A stretch of DNA of 64,000 bases, from positions 167,181 through 231,180 of the forward strand of contig NZ_LT607660.1 of assembly GCF_900095265.1 (NCBI RefSeq), written 5' to 3'. The translations under genes and the position numbers were made by a program. Below are positions 18,382-27,077 of the stretch, piece by piece (within the stretch, counting starts at the first letter, position 1; every line of letters begins with the position of its first letter). The DNA comes from Janthinobacterium sp. UMAB-56. Its GTDB lineage: Bacteria > Pseudomonadota > Gammaproteobacteria > Burkholderiales > Burkholderiaceae_D. The notes under the pieces are model-generated. The model was not told the origin of the DNA, did no database searches, and was given only the letters and a program-made list of their open reading frames with translations.

Positions 18382-18999
18382 GTGACCAGTTTCCGCACCA
18401 ATACCGACCGCCTGCTGGAAGTACGCCTGCAGGATGAAAAAGTGCTGGCGATTGCCGGCGCCATGGTCGCCTATACGGGCAGTATCAAATTTGAAAAATC
18501 CCTGCTCGGTGGCGAAGGCATCTTCGGCGCGCTCAAGCGCAAGGTGACGAACGAAGGCATGCAGCTGATGCAGGCTTCAGGCAGCGGCACGGTGTTTTTC
18601 GCGCAGAATGCGGCCGAGATCACCGTCATGGCGCTGGCCGGCGAAAAGCTGACCATCGAAAGCAGCAGCCTGCTGGCCTACGACACCAGCCTGAAGACGG
18701 GCACCAGCTTTGCCGGCCTGCGCGGCGCCAGTTCGGGCCAGGGCCTGTTTTCCACCACCGTCGAAGGCCATGGCAACCTGGCCGTCATTTCGCGCGGCAA
18801 CCTGATCATGCTGGAAGTGACGCCGGCGCACCCGCTGCGCGTGGACCCTGACGCCTTTGTCGGCTTCAAGGGCGATATTCGCCAGGAATTCGTTTTTGAT
18901 GTCAACTGGCGCACCATGATAGGCCAGAGCTCGGGCGAGTCGTACCAGCATAAATTCACAGGCCAGGGCGTGGTGTTCATCCAGCCCGCCGAACGTTAA
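18382..18999 (+). CDS. AIM24-family protein (first of three)
   Basis: A 205-residue member of the AIM24/TRAP-like beta-sandwich family, recognised from the order AMVAYTGSIKFE ... GTVFFAQNAAEITVMAL ... LLAYDTSL ... GLFSTTVEGHGNLAVISRG ... VDPDAFVGF. Bacterial members have no settled function; the yeast homologue acts in mitochondrial inner-membrane organisation. No signal peptide or membrane segment is present. The start is inferred to be GTG 18382, preceded by GGGAG; an upstream ATG at 18346 lacks a ribosome site. Two homologues follow immediately, so it heads an operon starting after the 18248 terminator. Confidence 0.85.
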   Translation: MTSFRTNTDRLLEVRLQDEKVLAIAGAMVAYTGSIKFEKSLLGGEGIFGALKRKVTNEGMQLMQASGSGTVFFAQNAAEITVMALAGEKLTIESSSLLAYDTSLKTGTSFAGLRGASSGQGLFSTTVEGHGNLAVISRGNLIMLEVTPAHPLRVDPDAFVGFKGDIRQEFVFDVNWRTMIGQSSGESYQHKFTGQGVVFIQPAER

Positions 19000-19016
19000 G
19001 TTAGCGAGGACCCGCG

Positions 19017-19658
19017 ATGCCTGTCTATCAGCAAATCAATGAAAAGATGCTTGAGGTCAAACTCGGCAATGAAGAAGTGTTCGCTCGCAAGGGCGCCATG
19101 GTGTCGTACCAGGGCGATGTGGCGTTCAGCCGCTCCTTCCTGGCGGGCCAGGGCGTGCAAAGCCTGGCCATGCGCGCCGTCACGAATGAGGGTTATGCCC
19201 TGATGTCGGCGCGCGGCACGGGCAGCGTGTTTTATGCGCAGGGCGGCTTGTTCGTCAGCATCGTGCCCGTGCGCGGCGAAACTTTCTATGTGGAAAGCGA
19301 CTCCCTGCTGGCCTTCGATGCGCGCCTGACGGCCGGCACCATGTTTCTGGGCAACCAGGGCGGCGTGCAGGGCGTGGTGCGCGGCATGGCCTCGGGCCAG
19401 GGCTTGTTTACCACCACCTTGCAAGGCACGGGCGAAGTGGCGATTTTGTCGGATGGCAATGCCATCGGCTTGCCCGTCACGCCGGACGTGCCCGTGTTCG
19501 TCGACCCGCAAGCGTATATCGGCCATACGGGGCAGCTGAGCTCGACCATCGTCACGGACCTGAACTGGAAAACCTTTGTCGGCCAGGCTTCCGGCGAATC
19601 CTACCAGGTAAAGTTTACGGGCCAGGGCACGGTCTACATTCAAGCGAGCGAAAGGTAA
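19017..19658 (+). CDS. AIM24-family protein (second of three)
   Basis: A 213-residue paralogue of the preceding protein, with matching blocks: KGAMVSYQGDVAFSRSFL, GTGSVFYAQGGLFVSIVPV, SLLAFDARLTAG, GQGLFTTTLQGTGEVAILSDG and VDPQAYIGHTG. It begins 17 bases after the first copy with its own GCGAGGA. Predicted cytoplasmic and all-beta. The strong resemblance to copy one suggests duplication, and a shared multimer is plausible since TRAP-like folds form rings; that is inference. Confidence 0.88.
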   Translation: MPVYQQINEKMLEVKLGNEEVFARKGAMVSYQGDVAFSRSFLAGQGVQSLAMRAVTNEGYALMSARGTGSVFYAQGGLFVSIVPVRGETFYVESDSLLAFDARLTAGTMFLGNQGGVQGVVRGMASGQGLFTTTLQGTGEVAILSDGNAIGLPVTPDVPVFVDPQAYIGHTGQLSSTIVTDLNWKTFVGQASGESYQVKFTGQGTVYIQASER

Positions 19659-19661
19659 GCC

Positions 19662-20399
19662 ATGACGATTTACAATCCCGATACCTTGCCGAAGAACGAT
19701 AATCTGAACCGCTTTTCGTATGTCATCGATGTCAAGGAACAGATCTTCATTCGCAAGGGCAAGATGATCGCCTTCTATGGCGAGCTGCGCTTCGAAGCCA
19801 TGGGCAGCAGCGTGCTGGACTTGATCGTGCGCAATGCCTTCAATGCACCGAAGTACGTGCATCACTTTGTCGTGGCCCATGGTCAGGGCCAGCTGATCCT
19901 GGGCGACAACGGCAACGACCTGGCGTGCTACGACCTGGACAACGCCAACATGACCATACGCGCGAAAAACCTGCTGGGTTTTACCAAGGATGTGATTTGC
20001 CAGGAATCGACCTTGCCCGGTTATCTGACCATGATAGGCACCGGTAAAGTGATCGCCTCGTCGAACGGCCCCGTGCATTTCCTCGAGTTGCCGTGCCGCG
20101 TAGACGAGCAGGCCGTGCTGGGCTGGGCAGATTGCCCCAGCCCTTCCTACCATTATGATTATGCCCACGTGCAGGGCTGGGCCTCGGCCGCCGGCGCGCT
20201 GACGGGCTTCAGTTTATCTGGCGAGGAAAAGCAGATCGACTTCACGGGCGCCGGCACGGTGCTGGTGCAGTCGTCCGAGCTGGACGTGACAGGCAGCTCC
20301 GCCCTGATGCAGATGCTGGCGCAATTGCCGCTGCTGGGCAAGGAAGACCTCGGTACCTTGAGTCTTTCCGTGCTGCAGCAGATGAAGCAAGAGCGTTAA
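19662..20399 (+). CDS. AIM24-family protein (third of three)
   Basis: A 245-residue, more divergent AIM24 member. The family blocks are recognisable: KGKMIAFYGELRFEA, HHFVVAHGQGQLILGDNG, MTIRAKNLLGFTKDV, GTGKVIASSNGPVHFLEL and VDEQAVLGWADCPSPSYHYDY. It has a longer C-terminal tail with a helix rich in Leu and Gln. It starts three bases after the stop of copy two, so translation is coupled. It is the last gene of the operon and is convergent with the crotonase gene six bases away. Confidence 0.85.
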   Translation: MTIYNPDTLPKNDNLNRFSYVIDVKEQIFIRKGKMIAFYGELRFEAMGSSVLDLIVRNAFNAPKYVHHFVVAHGQGQLILGDNGNDLACYDLDNANMTIRAKNLLGFTKDVICQESTLPGYLTMIGTGKVIASSNGPVHFLELPCRVDEQAVLGWADCPSPSYHYDYAHVQGWASAAGALTGFSLSGEEKQIDFTGAGTVLVQSSELDVTGSSALMQMLAQLPLLGKEDLGTLSLSVLQQMKQER

Positions 20400-20405
20400 A
20401 CTATC

Positions 20406-21206
20406 TTACGGCCGCGCCAGCCAATTGGGCGGCCGTTTCTCCAGGAAGGCGCTCACGCCTTCATCCGCATCCTCTTCCATCATATTGCGCGCCATCACCT
20501 CGCCCGCATACGCATACGCCTCGTCCAACGGCAGCTGGCGCTGCCGGTAGAACATCTGCTTGCCGTAGCGGATGGCTGTCGGGCTTTTCGCCATGATCTG
20601 CTGTGCCAGGCGCGCCACGGCTTCGTCGAGCGCCGTGTCGGCCACCGTTTCATTGACCAGGCCCCAGTCGACAGCCGTGTCGGCGTCGATGAAGCGGCCC
20701 GTCACCAGCATGTCGAAGGCCCGCTTGGGCGACACATTACGCGACAAGGCGACCGATGGCGTGGCACAGAACAGGCCCACGTTGATGCCCGACACGGCAA
20801 AGCGCGCGGACGCGCCCGCTACTGCCAGGTCGCAGCTGGCCACCAGCTGGCAGCCGGCCGCCGTGGCGATGCCGTGCACGCGGGCAATCACGGGCACGGG
20901 CAAGGCCTGGATGGCTTGCATCACGCGCGAGCATTGCGCGAACAGGGTTTGATAATACGCAAGCTGGCGCGTCGCCTGCATCTGGCGCAAATCGTGGCCC
21001 GCGCAAAAGGCCTTGCCTTCGGCGGCCAGCACCACGCAGCGCACGTGCGGCTGCTGCGCGATGGCATCGAACGCCTCTTGCAGCGCCGCCAGCATGGCGA
21101 CCGACAGGGCATTGAATTGCAGGGGACGGTTCAAACGCAGGGTGACGAGGCCACCTTCATTCTCGCGCAGCACAAGCGGTGCGTCGGTGTCGTGTGTTGC
21201 TGTCAT
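20406..21206 (-). CDS. Crotonase-superfamily protein, ECHDC3-like
   Basis: A 266-residue enoyl-CoA hydratase/isomerase fold protein. CoA-binding and oxyanion features are present (EGKAFCAGHDLRQM and GIATAAGCQLVASCDLAVA). The two acidic residues that act in authentic enoyl-CoA hydratases are replaced: Gln stands where the first Glu is expected (GCQL), and VSGINVGLFC has no Glu. This pattern, with NVGLFC and a terminal FLEKRPPNW, matches the ECHDC3 branch, whose reaction is not firmly known. It should not be assumed to hydrate enoyl-CoA. It stands alone, convergent with the AIM24 operon. Confidence 0.85.
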   Translation of the reverse strand: MTATHDTDAPLVLRENEGGLVTLRLNRPLQFNALSVAMLAALQEAFDAIAQQPHVRCVVLAAEGKAFCAGHDLRQMQATRQLAYYQTLFAQCSRVMQAIQALPVPVIARVHGIATAAGCQLVASCDLAVAGASARFAVSGINVGLFCATPSVALSRNVSPKRAFDMLVTGRFIDADTAVDWGLVNETVADTALDEAVARLAQQIMAKSPTAIRYGKQMFYRQRQLPLDEAYAYAGEVMARNMMEEDADEGVSAFLEKRPPNWLARP

Positions 21207-21248
21207 GCGGTCTCCACTGGCCTGATGGCCTTGTTGTTTTAGAAAATC

Positions 21249-21878
21249 TTATTTGGCGGCATTCACGCTGCCGATACCGGCGACCGACTTGTGCACGATC
21301 TTCGGCTTGCCGTAATAGGTCAGTTCGCCCATGCCGCGCACCACGGCGTTCAGTTCGCCCGAGGAATACACCTTGACGGAGCCGATGCCTTCGAAATTGA
21401 CGTCAACGTTTTTCGCCAGCAAGGCTTTCGTGTCGACTTCGCCCACGCCTTGCGCCTTCAGGCGCAGCCAGTCGATCTGGCCATCGGCGGCCAGGCGGCC
21501 CGCACCCTTGTAGCTGATGTCGACTCTTGGACCATTGAGCTTGGTCAAGATCTTCTCGCCCGCGCCTTCCGCGATCAGCTTGCGCAAGGTGGGCATGGTG
21601 ATGATGATGCGCGGGTCGCCCTCCGTTTTCTTGATGTCTTTATCCTTCATGGAAATTTTCAGCTCGCCATCGACCACTTCCGTGATCACGCCGCTGAGGA
21701 ATTTCTGGTCCCCGCGCAGCAACAGGCTTTGCTCCTTGCCCGATTCGACTTCGATGCTGATGGGGCCGCGGATGTCGATGGCGTTGAAGGCGCCGACCGT
21801 GCGCGTCTGCTCGTCGGCATGCGCGAGGCTGGAGAGGCAGGCAAGGGACAGGATGGACAACAGGAACAGAGGACGCAT
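21249..21878 (-). CDS. Exported DUF2807 (GIN-domain) protein
   Basis: A 209-residue protein with a signal peptide (about 1-22, cleavage after AHA-D) and one repeat-built beta-helix domain of the putative auto-transporter adhesin / GIN type: NAIDIRGPISIEVESG, LRGDQKFLSGVITEVVDGELKISMKD, LNGPRVDISYKGAGRLAADG, VGEVDTKALLAKNVDVNFEG. These are periplasmic or outer-membrane associated, function unclear. ATG 21878 has AAGGAA and opens directly into the signal peptide, so the longer open frame to 21977 is unlikely. Confidence 0.8.
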   Translation of the reverse strand: MRPLFLLSILSLACLSSLAHADEQTRTVGAFNAIDIRGPISIEVESGKEQSLLLRGDQKFLSGVITEVVDGELKISMKDKDIKKTEGDPRIIITMPTLRKLIAEGAGEKILTKLNGPRVDISYKGAGRLAADGQIDWLRLKAQGVGEVDTKALLAKNVDVNFEGIGSVKVYSSGELNAVVRGMGELTYYGKPKIVHKSVAGIGSVNAAK

Positions 21879-22055
21879 GGCGGTTTCCTTGAGTAGTTGA
21901 TCTTGTATTCTAGGGCGCAAGTTCGCCGAGAGGGAGAAAATTGCGCTGAACGGCACAAATCGCGGCGCGGATGGCACGCTGCCGCCATGGGCCAGCCGCG
22001 CGCCCGGCCAGGCGCCGTTGGGCTATGCTATGGCGTACCGCGTCCTGGAGATCAG

Positions 22056-22613
22056 ATGAAAAATTACCACAAAGAAGATTATCCCGTCGCCGATATCCGT
22101 CGCTTCCTCGAACCGGGGCCGGTGGTGCTGGTCAGTTCTACCTGGAAGGGCGAGAGCGATGTCATGACCATGGCCTGGCATATGCCGATGGCATTGTCGC
22201 CCGCGTTGCTAGGCTGCTTCATTTCCGAGGCAAACCACAGCTATGAAATGATCAAGCGCAGCATGGAATGCGTGATCAACCTGCCCACGGCCGACATGGT
22301 CGACCAGGTGGTCGCCATCGGCAATTGCAGTGGCGAAGACACGGACAAGTTCACGGCCTTCGGCCTGAAGCCGCAGCCGGCCGAGCTGGTGGGCGCGCCC
22401 CTGATCGCCGAGTGCTACGCCAACTTCGAATGCAAGCTGGCCCAGGTGGCGGGCAATCCCAAGGGCGGCTTCTTCATTTTCGAGTGCGTGAAGGCCCACG
22501 TGGCCACCTCGCCCAAGCTGCCCGAAACCCTGCACTACCGCGGCAACGGCGAGTTCATGGTGTCGGGCCGCACGATTAGCCGCAAGAGCCTGATGAAGCC
22601 GGAGATGCTTTAA
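22056..22613 (+). CDS. Flavin reductase-like FMN-binding protein
   Basis: A 185-residue split-barrel protein of the flavin reductase-like / FMN-binding family: GPVVLVSSTWKGESDVMTMAWHMPMALSPALLGCFI, ECVINLPTADMV and FECKLAQV. Members bind FMN and use NAD(P)H or pass flavin to a partner oxygenase; no partner gene is adjacent. The ATG at 22056 has CTGGAG ten bases before. It converges with gdhA, and the two stop codons overlap by four bases (22610-22613). Confidence 0.85.
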   Translation: MKNYHKEDYPVADIRRFLEPGPVVLVSSTWKGESDVMTMAWHMPMALSPALLGCFISEANHSYEMIKRSMECVINLPTADMVDQVVAIGNCSGEDTDKFTAFGLKPQPAELVGAPLIAECYANFECKLAQVAGNPKGGFFIFECVKAHVATSPKLPETLHYRGNGEFMVSGRTISRKSLMKPEML

Positions 22614-23953
22614 ATGACGCCTTGTGCCAGCATCGCGTCGGCCACTTTCACGAAGCCGGCGATATTGGCGCCATCGACATAGCTGACGGTGCCATCGGCG
22701 CGCGTGCCGTACTGCTTGCATGCGGCATGGATGCCTTGCATGATCTGCAGCAAACGCGCGTCGACTTCTTCGCGCGGCCATGCCATGCGGGCCGCGTTCT
22801 GGCTCATTTCCAGGCCAGACGTGGCCACGCCGCCGGCATTGCTGGCCTTGCCCGGTGCATACAGCACGCCGGCCGCCTCGAAGGCCTTGGCTGCCTCGAT
22901 GGTGGTGGGCATGTTGGCGCCTTCGGCCACGCACTGCACGCCATTGGCGATGAGAAGGCGCGCATCGTCGATATGCAGTTCATTTTGCGTGGCGCAGGGC
23001 AGGGCGATGTCGACCGGCACATGCCATGGCGACACGCCCGCCTCGAAGCGCACGCCCGTGCGTTCTGCGTAGTCGCTGACCCTGCCATACAGATGGTTCT
23101 TGATTTCCATCAAGATGGCCAGTTTTTCCGGCGTAAAACCGTCTTCGTCGATGACGGTGCCGCTCGAATCGGAGACGGTGATGACTTTCGCACCCATGGC
23201 CATGGCCTTTTCCACCGCATATTGCGCCACGTTGCCCGAGCCGGAAACGGACACGCGCATGCCTTCGAATGAGCGGCCCCGCGTCTTTAGCATTTCCTGC
23301 GCAAAATATACGGTGCCGTAGCCCGTCGCTTCCGGGCGCATCAGCGAGCCGCCGAAGCTGGCGCCCTTGCCCGTGAACACGCAATCGGCGCGGTTGCTGA
23401 GTTTTTTCATCATGCCGGCCATATAACCGACTTCACGCCCGCCCACGCCGATGTCGCCGGCCGGTACGTCCGTGTCCGAACCCACATGGCGGAACAGCTC
23501 GCTCACGAAGGCCTGGCAGAAACGCATCACTTCGCCCGGGCTCTTGCCCTTCGGATCGAAGTCGGCGCCGCCCTTGCCGCCGCCCATCGGCAAGGTCGTC
23601 AGTGCATTCTTGAACGTTTGCTCGAAGGCGAGGAATTTCAGCACCGATAAGGTGACGGAAGGGTGGAAGCGGATGCCGCCCTTGTACGGCCCGATGGCCA
23701 TGCTGTGCTGGATGCGGTAGCCGCGATTGACTTGCACCTGCCCATGGTCATCGACCCATGACACGCGGAACATCACCACGCGTTCCGGCTCGATCAAGCG
23801 TTCCAGCAAGCCTTGTTCCGCGTATTTCGGGTGCTGCTCCAGGAATGGCCACAAGCTCTCCATGACTTCGGTGACGGCTTGCAGAAACTCGGGCTGACCT
23901 GGATTGCGTGCGGCGACATGCTGGACATACTCGTGAGCAGATGCGTATTTCAT
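22610..23953 (-). CDS. gdhA: NADP-type glutamate dehydrogenase
   Basis: A 447-residue enzyme, exactly the length of E. coli GdhA. It aminates 2-oxoglutarate with ammonium and NADPH to give glutamate. Visible motifs: the substrate loop PYKGGIRFHPSV, catalytic Lys region LPMGGGKGGADFDPKGKS, and the Rossmann nucleotide site VSGSGNVAQYAVEKAM. The C-terminal MSQNAARM segment is typical of the hexameric bacterial class. The start at 23953 is set by length and homology; its ribosome site is weak (GGAATTCTG). The in-frame extension to 23995 is not needed. Confidence 0.95.
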   Translation of the reverse strand: MKYASAHEYVQHVAARNPGQPEFLQAVTEVMESLWPFLEQHPKYAEQGLLERLIEPERVVMFRVSWVDDHGQVQVNRGYRIQHSMAIGPYKGGIRFHPSVTLSVLKFLAFEQTFKNALTTLPMGGGKGGADFDPKGKSPGEVMRFCQAFVSELFRHVGSDTDVPAGDIGVGGREVGYMAGMMKKLSNRADCVFTGKGASFGGSLMRPEATGYGTVYFAQEMLKTRGRSFEGMRVSVSGSGNVAQYAVEKAMAMGAKVITVSDSSGTVIDEDGFTPEKLAILMEIKNHLYGRVSDYAERTGVRFEAGVSPWHVPVDIALPCATQNELHIDDARLLIANGVQCVAEGANMPTTIEAAKAFEAAGVLYAPGKASNAGGVATSGLEMSQNAARMAWPREEVDARLLQIMQGIHAACKQYGTRADGTVSYVDGANIAGFVKVADAMLAQGVI

Positions 23954-24133
23954 CAGAATTCCATGGAGGTAATCGGTTATTTGGGCAACTATCATCGCAG
24001 ATTTTGCACGAAAATGGTGCGGAAATTTGGTTTTGAGGGCTTTCTGCTACATTGTGGGGCTTTTTTAGGCCGCTTTGGCCGATGTGAGGGGAACTGGTGT
24101 GGCTGGAAAAACAGGCCGGTGAGCAGCCCATGA

Positions 24134-24167
24134 ACGACAACGCCAGCCCGCAGGCTGGCGTTGTCGT
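24134..24167 (-). terminator. Long GC-rich hairpin after the DUF819 gene
   Basis: A 15-bp perfect stem (24134-24148 with 24153-24167, core CGCCAGCC/GGCTGGCG) and four-base loop, 14 bases beyond the minus-strand stop codon. The T-run is short, so it may terminate or stabilise the transcript end. Confidence 0.65.
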
Positions 24168-24181
24168 TATTGCCGGGTGGA

Positions 24182-25429
24182 TCAGCCCGCCATGCTGCGC
24201 AATAGCAATCCCGTGATGTAGGCGCCGTAGGTGCCCAGCGCATAGCCAAGCACGGCCAGCAGCACGCCGACGGGGGCCAGGGCCGGGTGGAAGGCGCTGG
24301 CGATCACGGGGGCGGAGGCGGCGCCGCCGATATTGGCTTGCGAGCCCACGGCCATGAAGAACAGGGGCGCGCGGATCAGCTTGGCGACGAGCAGCATCAG
24401 GCCGCCATGCACGGCCATCCAGATCAGGCCAAGCAGGAAGAGGAAGGGCTTGTCGAGCAGGGCTTTCAAGTCCATGTGCATGCCGATGGTGGCCACCAGC
24501 ACGTACAGCATGGCCGAGCCGATGGTCGAGGCGCCCGCGCCTTCCAGGCTGCGCGCCCGGGTAAAGCTGAGCAGCAGGCCGAAGGTGGTGGCGAGGACGA
24601 CGATCCAGAAGAAGCTCGACGTCAGGCTGTAATCCTGCAGGCACCATGCGGCGGGCAGGGTGTTGATCCCGCTGATGATGGGGCCGGCCAGGAAGTGCGA
24701 CAGGCCCGTCACGCCCAGGCCCACGCCGAGGATGACCATGATATCGGTCAGGCTGGCGACGCGCGCATGCTGGGCGCGGTAGCTTTCCATGCCATCCTTG
24801 AGTGCATTGATGGCGGATAAATCCGCACCGGTCCAGCGGTCGAAGGCGCCTGCGCGGCCGGCCAGGAACAGCAGCACGGCCGTCCAGACGTTGGCCACCA
24901 GCACATCGACGGCGACGAACTGGCCAAACAGGGTGGCGTTCACTTCAAACACTTCCTTCATGGCCGCCTGGTTGGCGCCGCCGCCTATCCACGAACCGGC
25001 CACGGTGGTCATGCCGCGCCAGGTGTCGCCCGCCACCGTTTCCGGGTGGACCAGGCGCAGCGCTTCGAACGAGACGAGGGCGCCCAGCATGACGCCCAAG
25101 GTGCCGGTGAGAAACATGATGATGGCCTTGGGGCCGAGGCGGAGGATGCCGCCGAAATCGATGGCCACGCACAGCAGGACCAGCGCGCTGGGCAGCAGAT
25201 AGTCGCGCGCCACGGCGTACAGGCCGGACGCATTGCCGTCGATGATGCCAAACGTGTTGAGCAGCGCCGGGATCAGGTAGCACATCAGCAGCGACGGAAT
25301 ATACGTGTAGAACTTTTTCCAGAAGCCATCCGGGCGGGAGGCGGTCCAGAAGACGGCCCCCAGGGTCATGGCGAGCAGGCCGAGGACGACGGCGTCATTG
25401 GTGATCAGGGCGGTAGTGGCAGGTGGCAT
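24182..25429 (-). CDS. DUF819 (YjcL-type) integral membrane protein
   Basis: A 415-residue membrane protein with about ten to twelve hydrophobic helices, recognised as DUF819 from its length and GSWIGGGANQAAMKEVF, GSAMLYVLVATIGMHMDLKAL and GSQANIGGAASAPVIASAFHPALAPVGVLLAVLGYALGTYGA. The family is thought to be transporter-like; the substrate is unknown. Start 25429 was chosen because the hydrophobic N-terminus begins there; the frame is open to 25510. A perfect 21-bp palindrome lies 89 bases upstream, so it is probably tightly regulated. Confidence 0.85.
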   Translation of the reverse strand: MPPATTALITNDAVVLGLLAMTLGAVFWTASRPDGFWKKFYTYIPSLLMCYLIPALLNTFGIIDGNASGLYAVARDYLLPSALVLLCVAIDFGGILRLGPKAIIMFLTGTLGVMLGALVSFEALRLVHPETVAGDTWRGMTTVAGSWIGGGANQAAMKEVFEVNATLFGQFVAVDVLVANVWTAVLLFLAGRAGAFDRWTGADLSAINALKDGMESYRAQHARVASLTDIMVILGVGLGVTGLSHFLAGPIISGINTLPAAWCLQDYSLTSSFFWIVVLATTFGLLLSFTRARSLEGAGASTIGSAMLYVLVATIGMHMDLKALLDKPFLFLLGLIWMAVHGGLMLLVAKLIRAPLFFMAVGSQANIGGAASAPVIASAFHPALAPVGVLLAVLGYALGTYGAYITGLLLRSMAG

Positions 25430-25517
25430 CGGGGATTCCGGTGAACGTGTCAGGAACGCACGGGAGTCCGATAACGGCCCCGTGCGCAGGGTGGCCGTAT
25501 CGTATAGCAATGTTGAG

Positions 25518-25538
25518 GCTTAAACAAATTGTTTAAGC
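25518..25538. promoter_or_regulatory. 21-bp perfect palindrome, candidate operator of the DUF819 gene
   Basis: Half-site GCTTAAACAA (25518-25527), a single central A, then the exact reverse complement (25529-25538). It is AT-rich and sits between the trhP stop and the DUF819 start, the expected place for a repressor or activator dimer. The binding protein is unknown. Confidence 0.65.
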
Positions 25539-25613
25539 GAGCGGCTGCTGATTTTTACTTGTCAAATCAAACACTTGGAAACTGCTACGCCAGCCGGCGC
25601 GGCAGACTGGCGG

Positions 25614-26975
25614 TTACAAATAGCGCGCCAGCAAGGCCCTGTCCAGTGTGCCGTCGAGTTCGATGCGCACGAAATGGCCACTGCCGGGCGCCACCTGGAT
25701 CTCCTTGCCGTCATCGCTGAGCATGCGCGCGATCGTGAAATCGCGGTTGCCGCCCGGATGCACGGCCTCGATGCGGTCGCCCACGGCGAAGCGGTTTTTC
25801 ACTTCCACCCTGGCCCAGCCGTCCGTCACGCCCAGCACGTCGCCCACGTACTGGCTGCGGTCTGCCTCGGAGGCGCCGCGCATATAGTTCTGGTGCGCCT
25901 GCGTGTGGTGGCGCTGGTAGAAGCCGTCCGTATAGCCGCGGTTGGCCAGCCCTTGCAACTGGCCCAGCAGACCGATATCGAAGGGGCGGCCCGCAACGGC
26001 ATCATCGATGGCCTGGCGGTAGACTTGCGCCGTGCGCGCCGCGTAGTACAGCGACTTGGTGCGGCCCTCGACCTTCAGCGAATCGACGCCGATCTTGACC
26101 AGGCGTTCGATATGTTCGACGGCGCGCAAGTCCTTCGAATTCATGATGTAGGTGCCGTGCTCGTCTTCGAGTATCGGCATCAGCTGGCCCGGGCGCTGCG
26201 CTTCTTCGATGAAATAGGGCTGGTCGGCCAGCGGGTGGCGCGGTTGCTGATGCAGTGCGGAAAATGCATTGTTGTCGGCCTCGGCCAGCGCCTGGTGAAA
26301 TTCCAGCGGCACTACCTGCATGCCGCCCAGGTCGCCGCTGGCATCTTCCGCGGCATTTTTCACCTTGTAATCCCAGCGGCAGGAATTCGTGCAGGTGCCC
26401 TGGTTCGGGTCGCGGTGGTTGAAATAGCCGGACAGCAGGCAGCGGCCCGAATAGGCGATGCACAGGGCGCCGTGGACGAATACTTCCAGTTCCATTTCCG
26501 GGCAGCGCTGGCGGATTTCCTCGATCTCGTCGAGCGACAGTTCGCGCGACAAAATCACGCGTGTCAGACCCATGCGGTGCCAGAACTTCACGTCGGCCCA
26601 GTTGACGGCATTCGCCTGCACGGACAGGTGCACGGGGACGTCGGGCCACTTGTCGCGCACCATCATGATCAGGCCGGGGTCAGCCATGATCAGGGCATCG
26701 GGGCGCATGGCGATCACCGGTTCCATGTCGCGCAAATAGGTCTTCAGTTTGGCGTTATGGGCGAAGATGTTGCTGGCGACAAAGAATTGCTTGCCGCGCG
26801 CATGCGCGCCAGCGATGCCTTCCTGCAAGGCTTGCAAGGTCGAAAAATCGTTATTGCGCACGCGCAAGCTGTAGCGCGGCTGGCCCGCGTAGACGGCGTC
26901 GGCGCCATAGTCGAAGGCGGCATGCATCTTGGCCAGGGAGCCGGCAGGCAGGAGGAGTTCGGGAGCGTGGCGCAT
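25614..26975 (-). CDS. trhP: Peptidase U32 family protein, tRNA 5-hydroxyuridine synthase TrhP (YegQ)
   Basis: A 453-residue U32-family protein of YegQ/TrhP length. The N-terminal barrel shows ELLLPAGSLAKMHAAFDYGADAVYAG and VHLSVQANAVNWADVKFW. The Cys-rich segment VHGALCIAYSGRCLLSGYF...GTCTNSCRW provides the four conserved Cys that bind an iron-sulfur cluster. In E. coli this protein makes 5-hydroxyuridine at the tRNA wobble position from prephenate. The old peptidase label is not supported for this branch. It ends with a beta domain (VEVKNRFAVGDRIEAVHPGG). Confidence 0.92.
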   Translation of the reverse strand: MRHAPELLLPAGSLAKMHAAFDYGADAVYAGQPRYSLRVRNNDFSTLQALQEGIAGAHARGKQFFVASNIFAHNAKLKTYLRDMEPVIAMRPDALIMADPGLIMMVRDKWPDVPVHLSVQANAVNWADVKFWHRMGLTRVILSRELSLDEIEEIRQRCPEMELEVFVHGALCIAYSGRCLLSGYFNHRDPNQGTCTNSCRWDYKVKNAAEDASGDLGGMQVVPLEFHQALAEADNNAFSALHQQPRHPLADQPYFIEEAQRPGQLMPILEDEHGTYIMNSKDLRAVEHIERLVKIGVDSLKVEGRTKSLYYAARTAQVYRQAIDDAVAGRPFDIGLLGQLQGLANRGYTDGFYQRHHTQAHQNYMRGASEADRSQYVGDVLGVTDGWARVEVKNRFAVGDRIEAVHPGGNRDFTIARMLSDDGKEIQVAPGSGHFVRIELDGTLDRALLARYL

Positions 26976-27077
26976 GGAAGGTGGGCAAAGCCGGCAATTC
27001 TATGCGGACAGGCGCGGTAGCGCCTTGCCTTGGGTCAAGGGATTTGCATTCGCTGCCATCGCCGGTGCCAGGCAACT

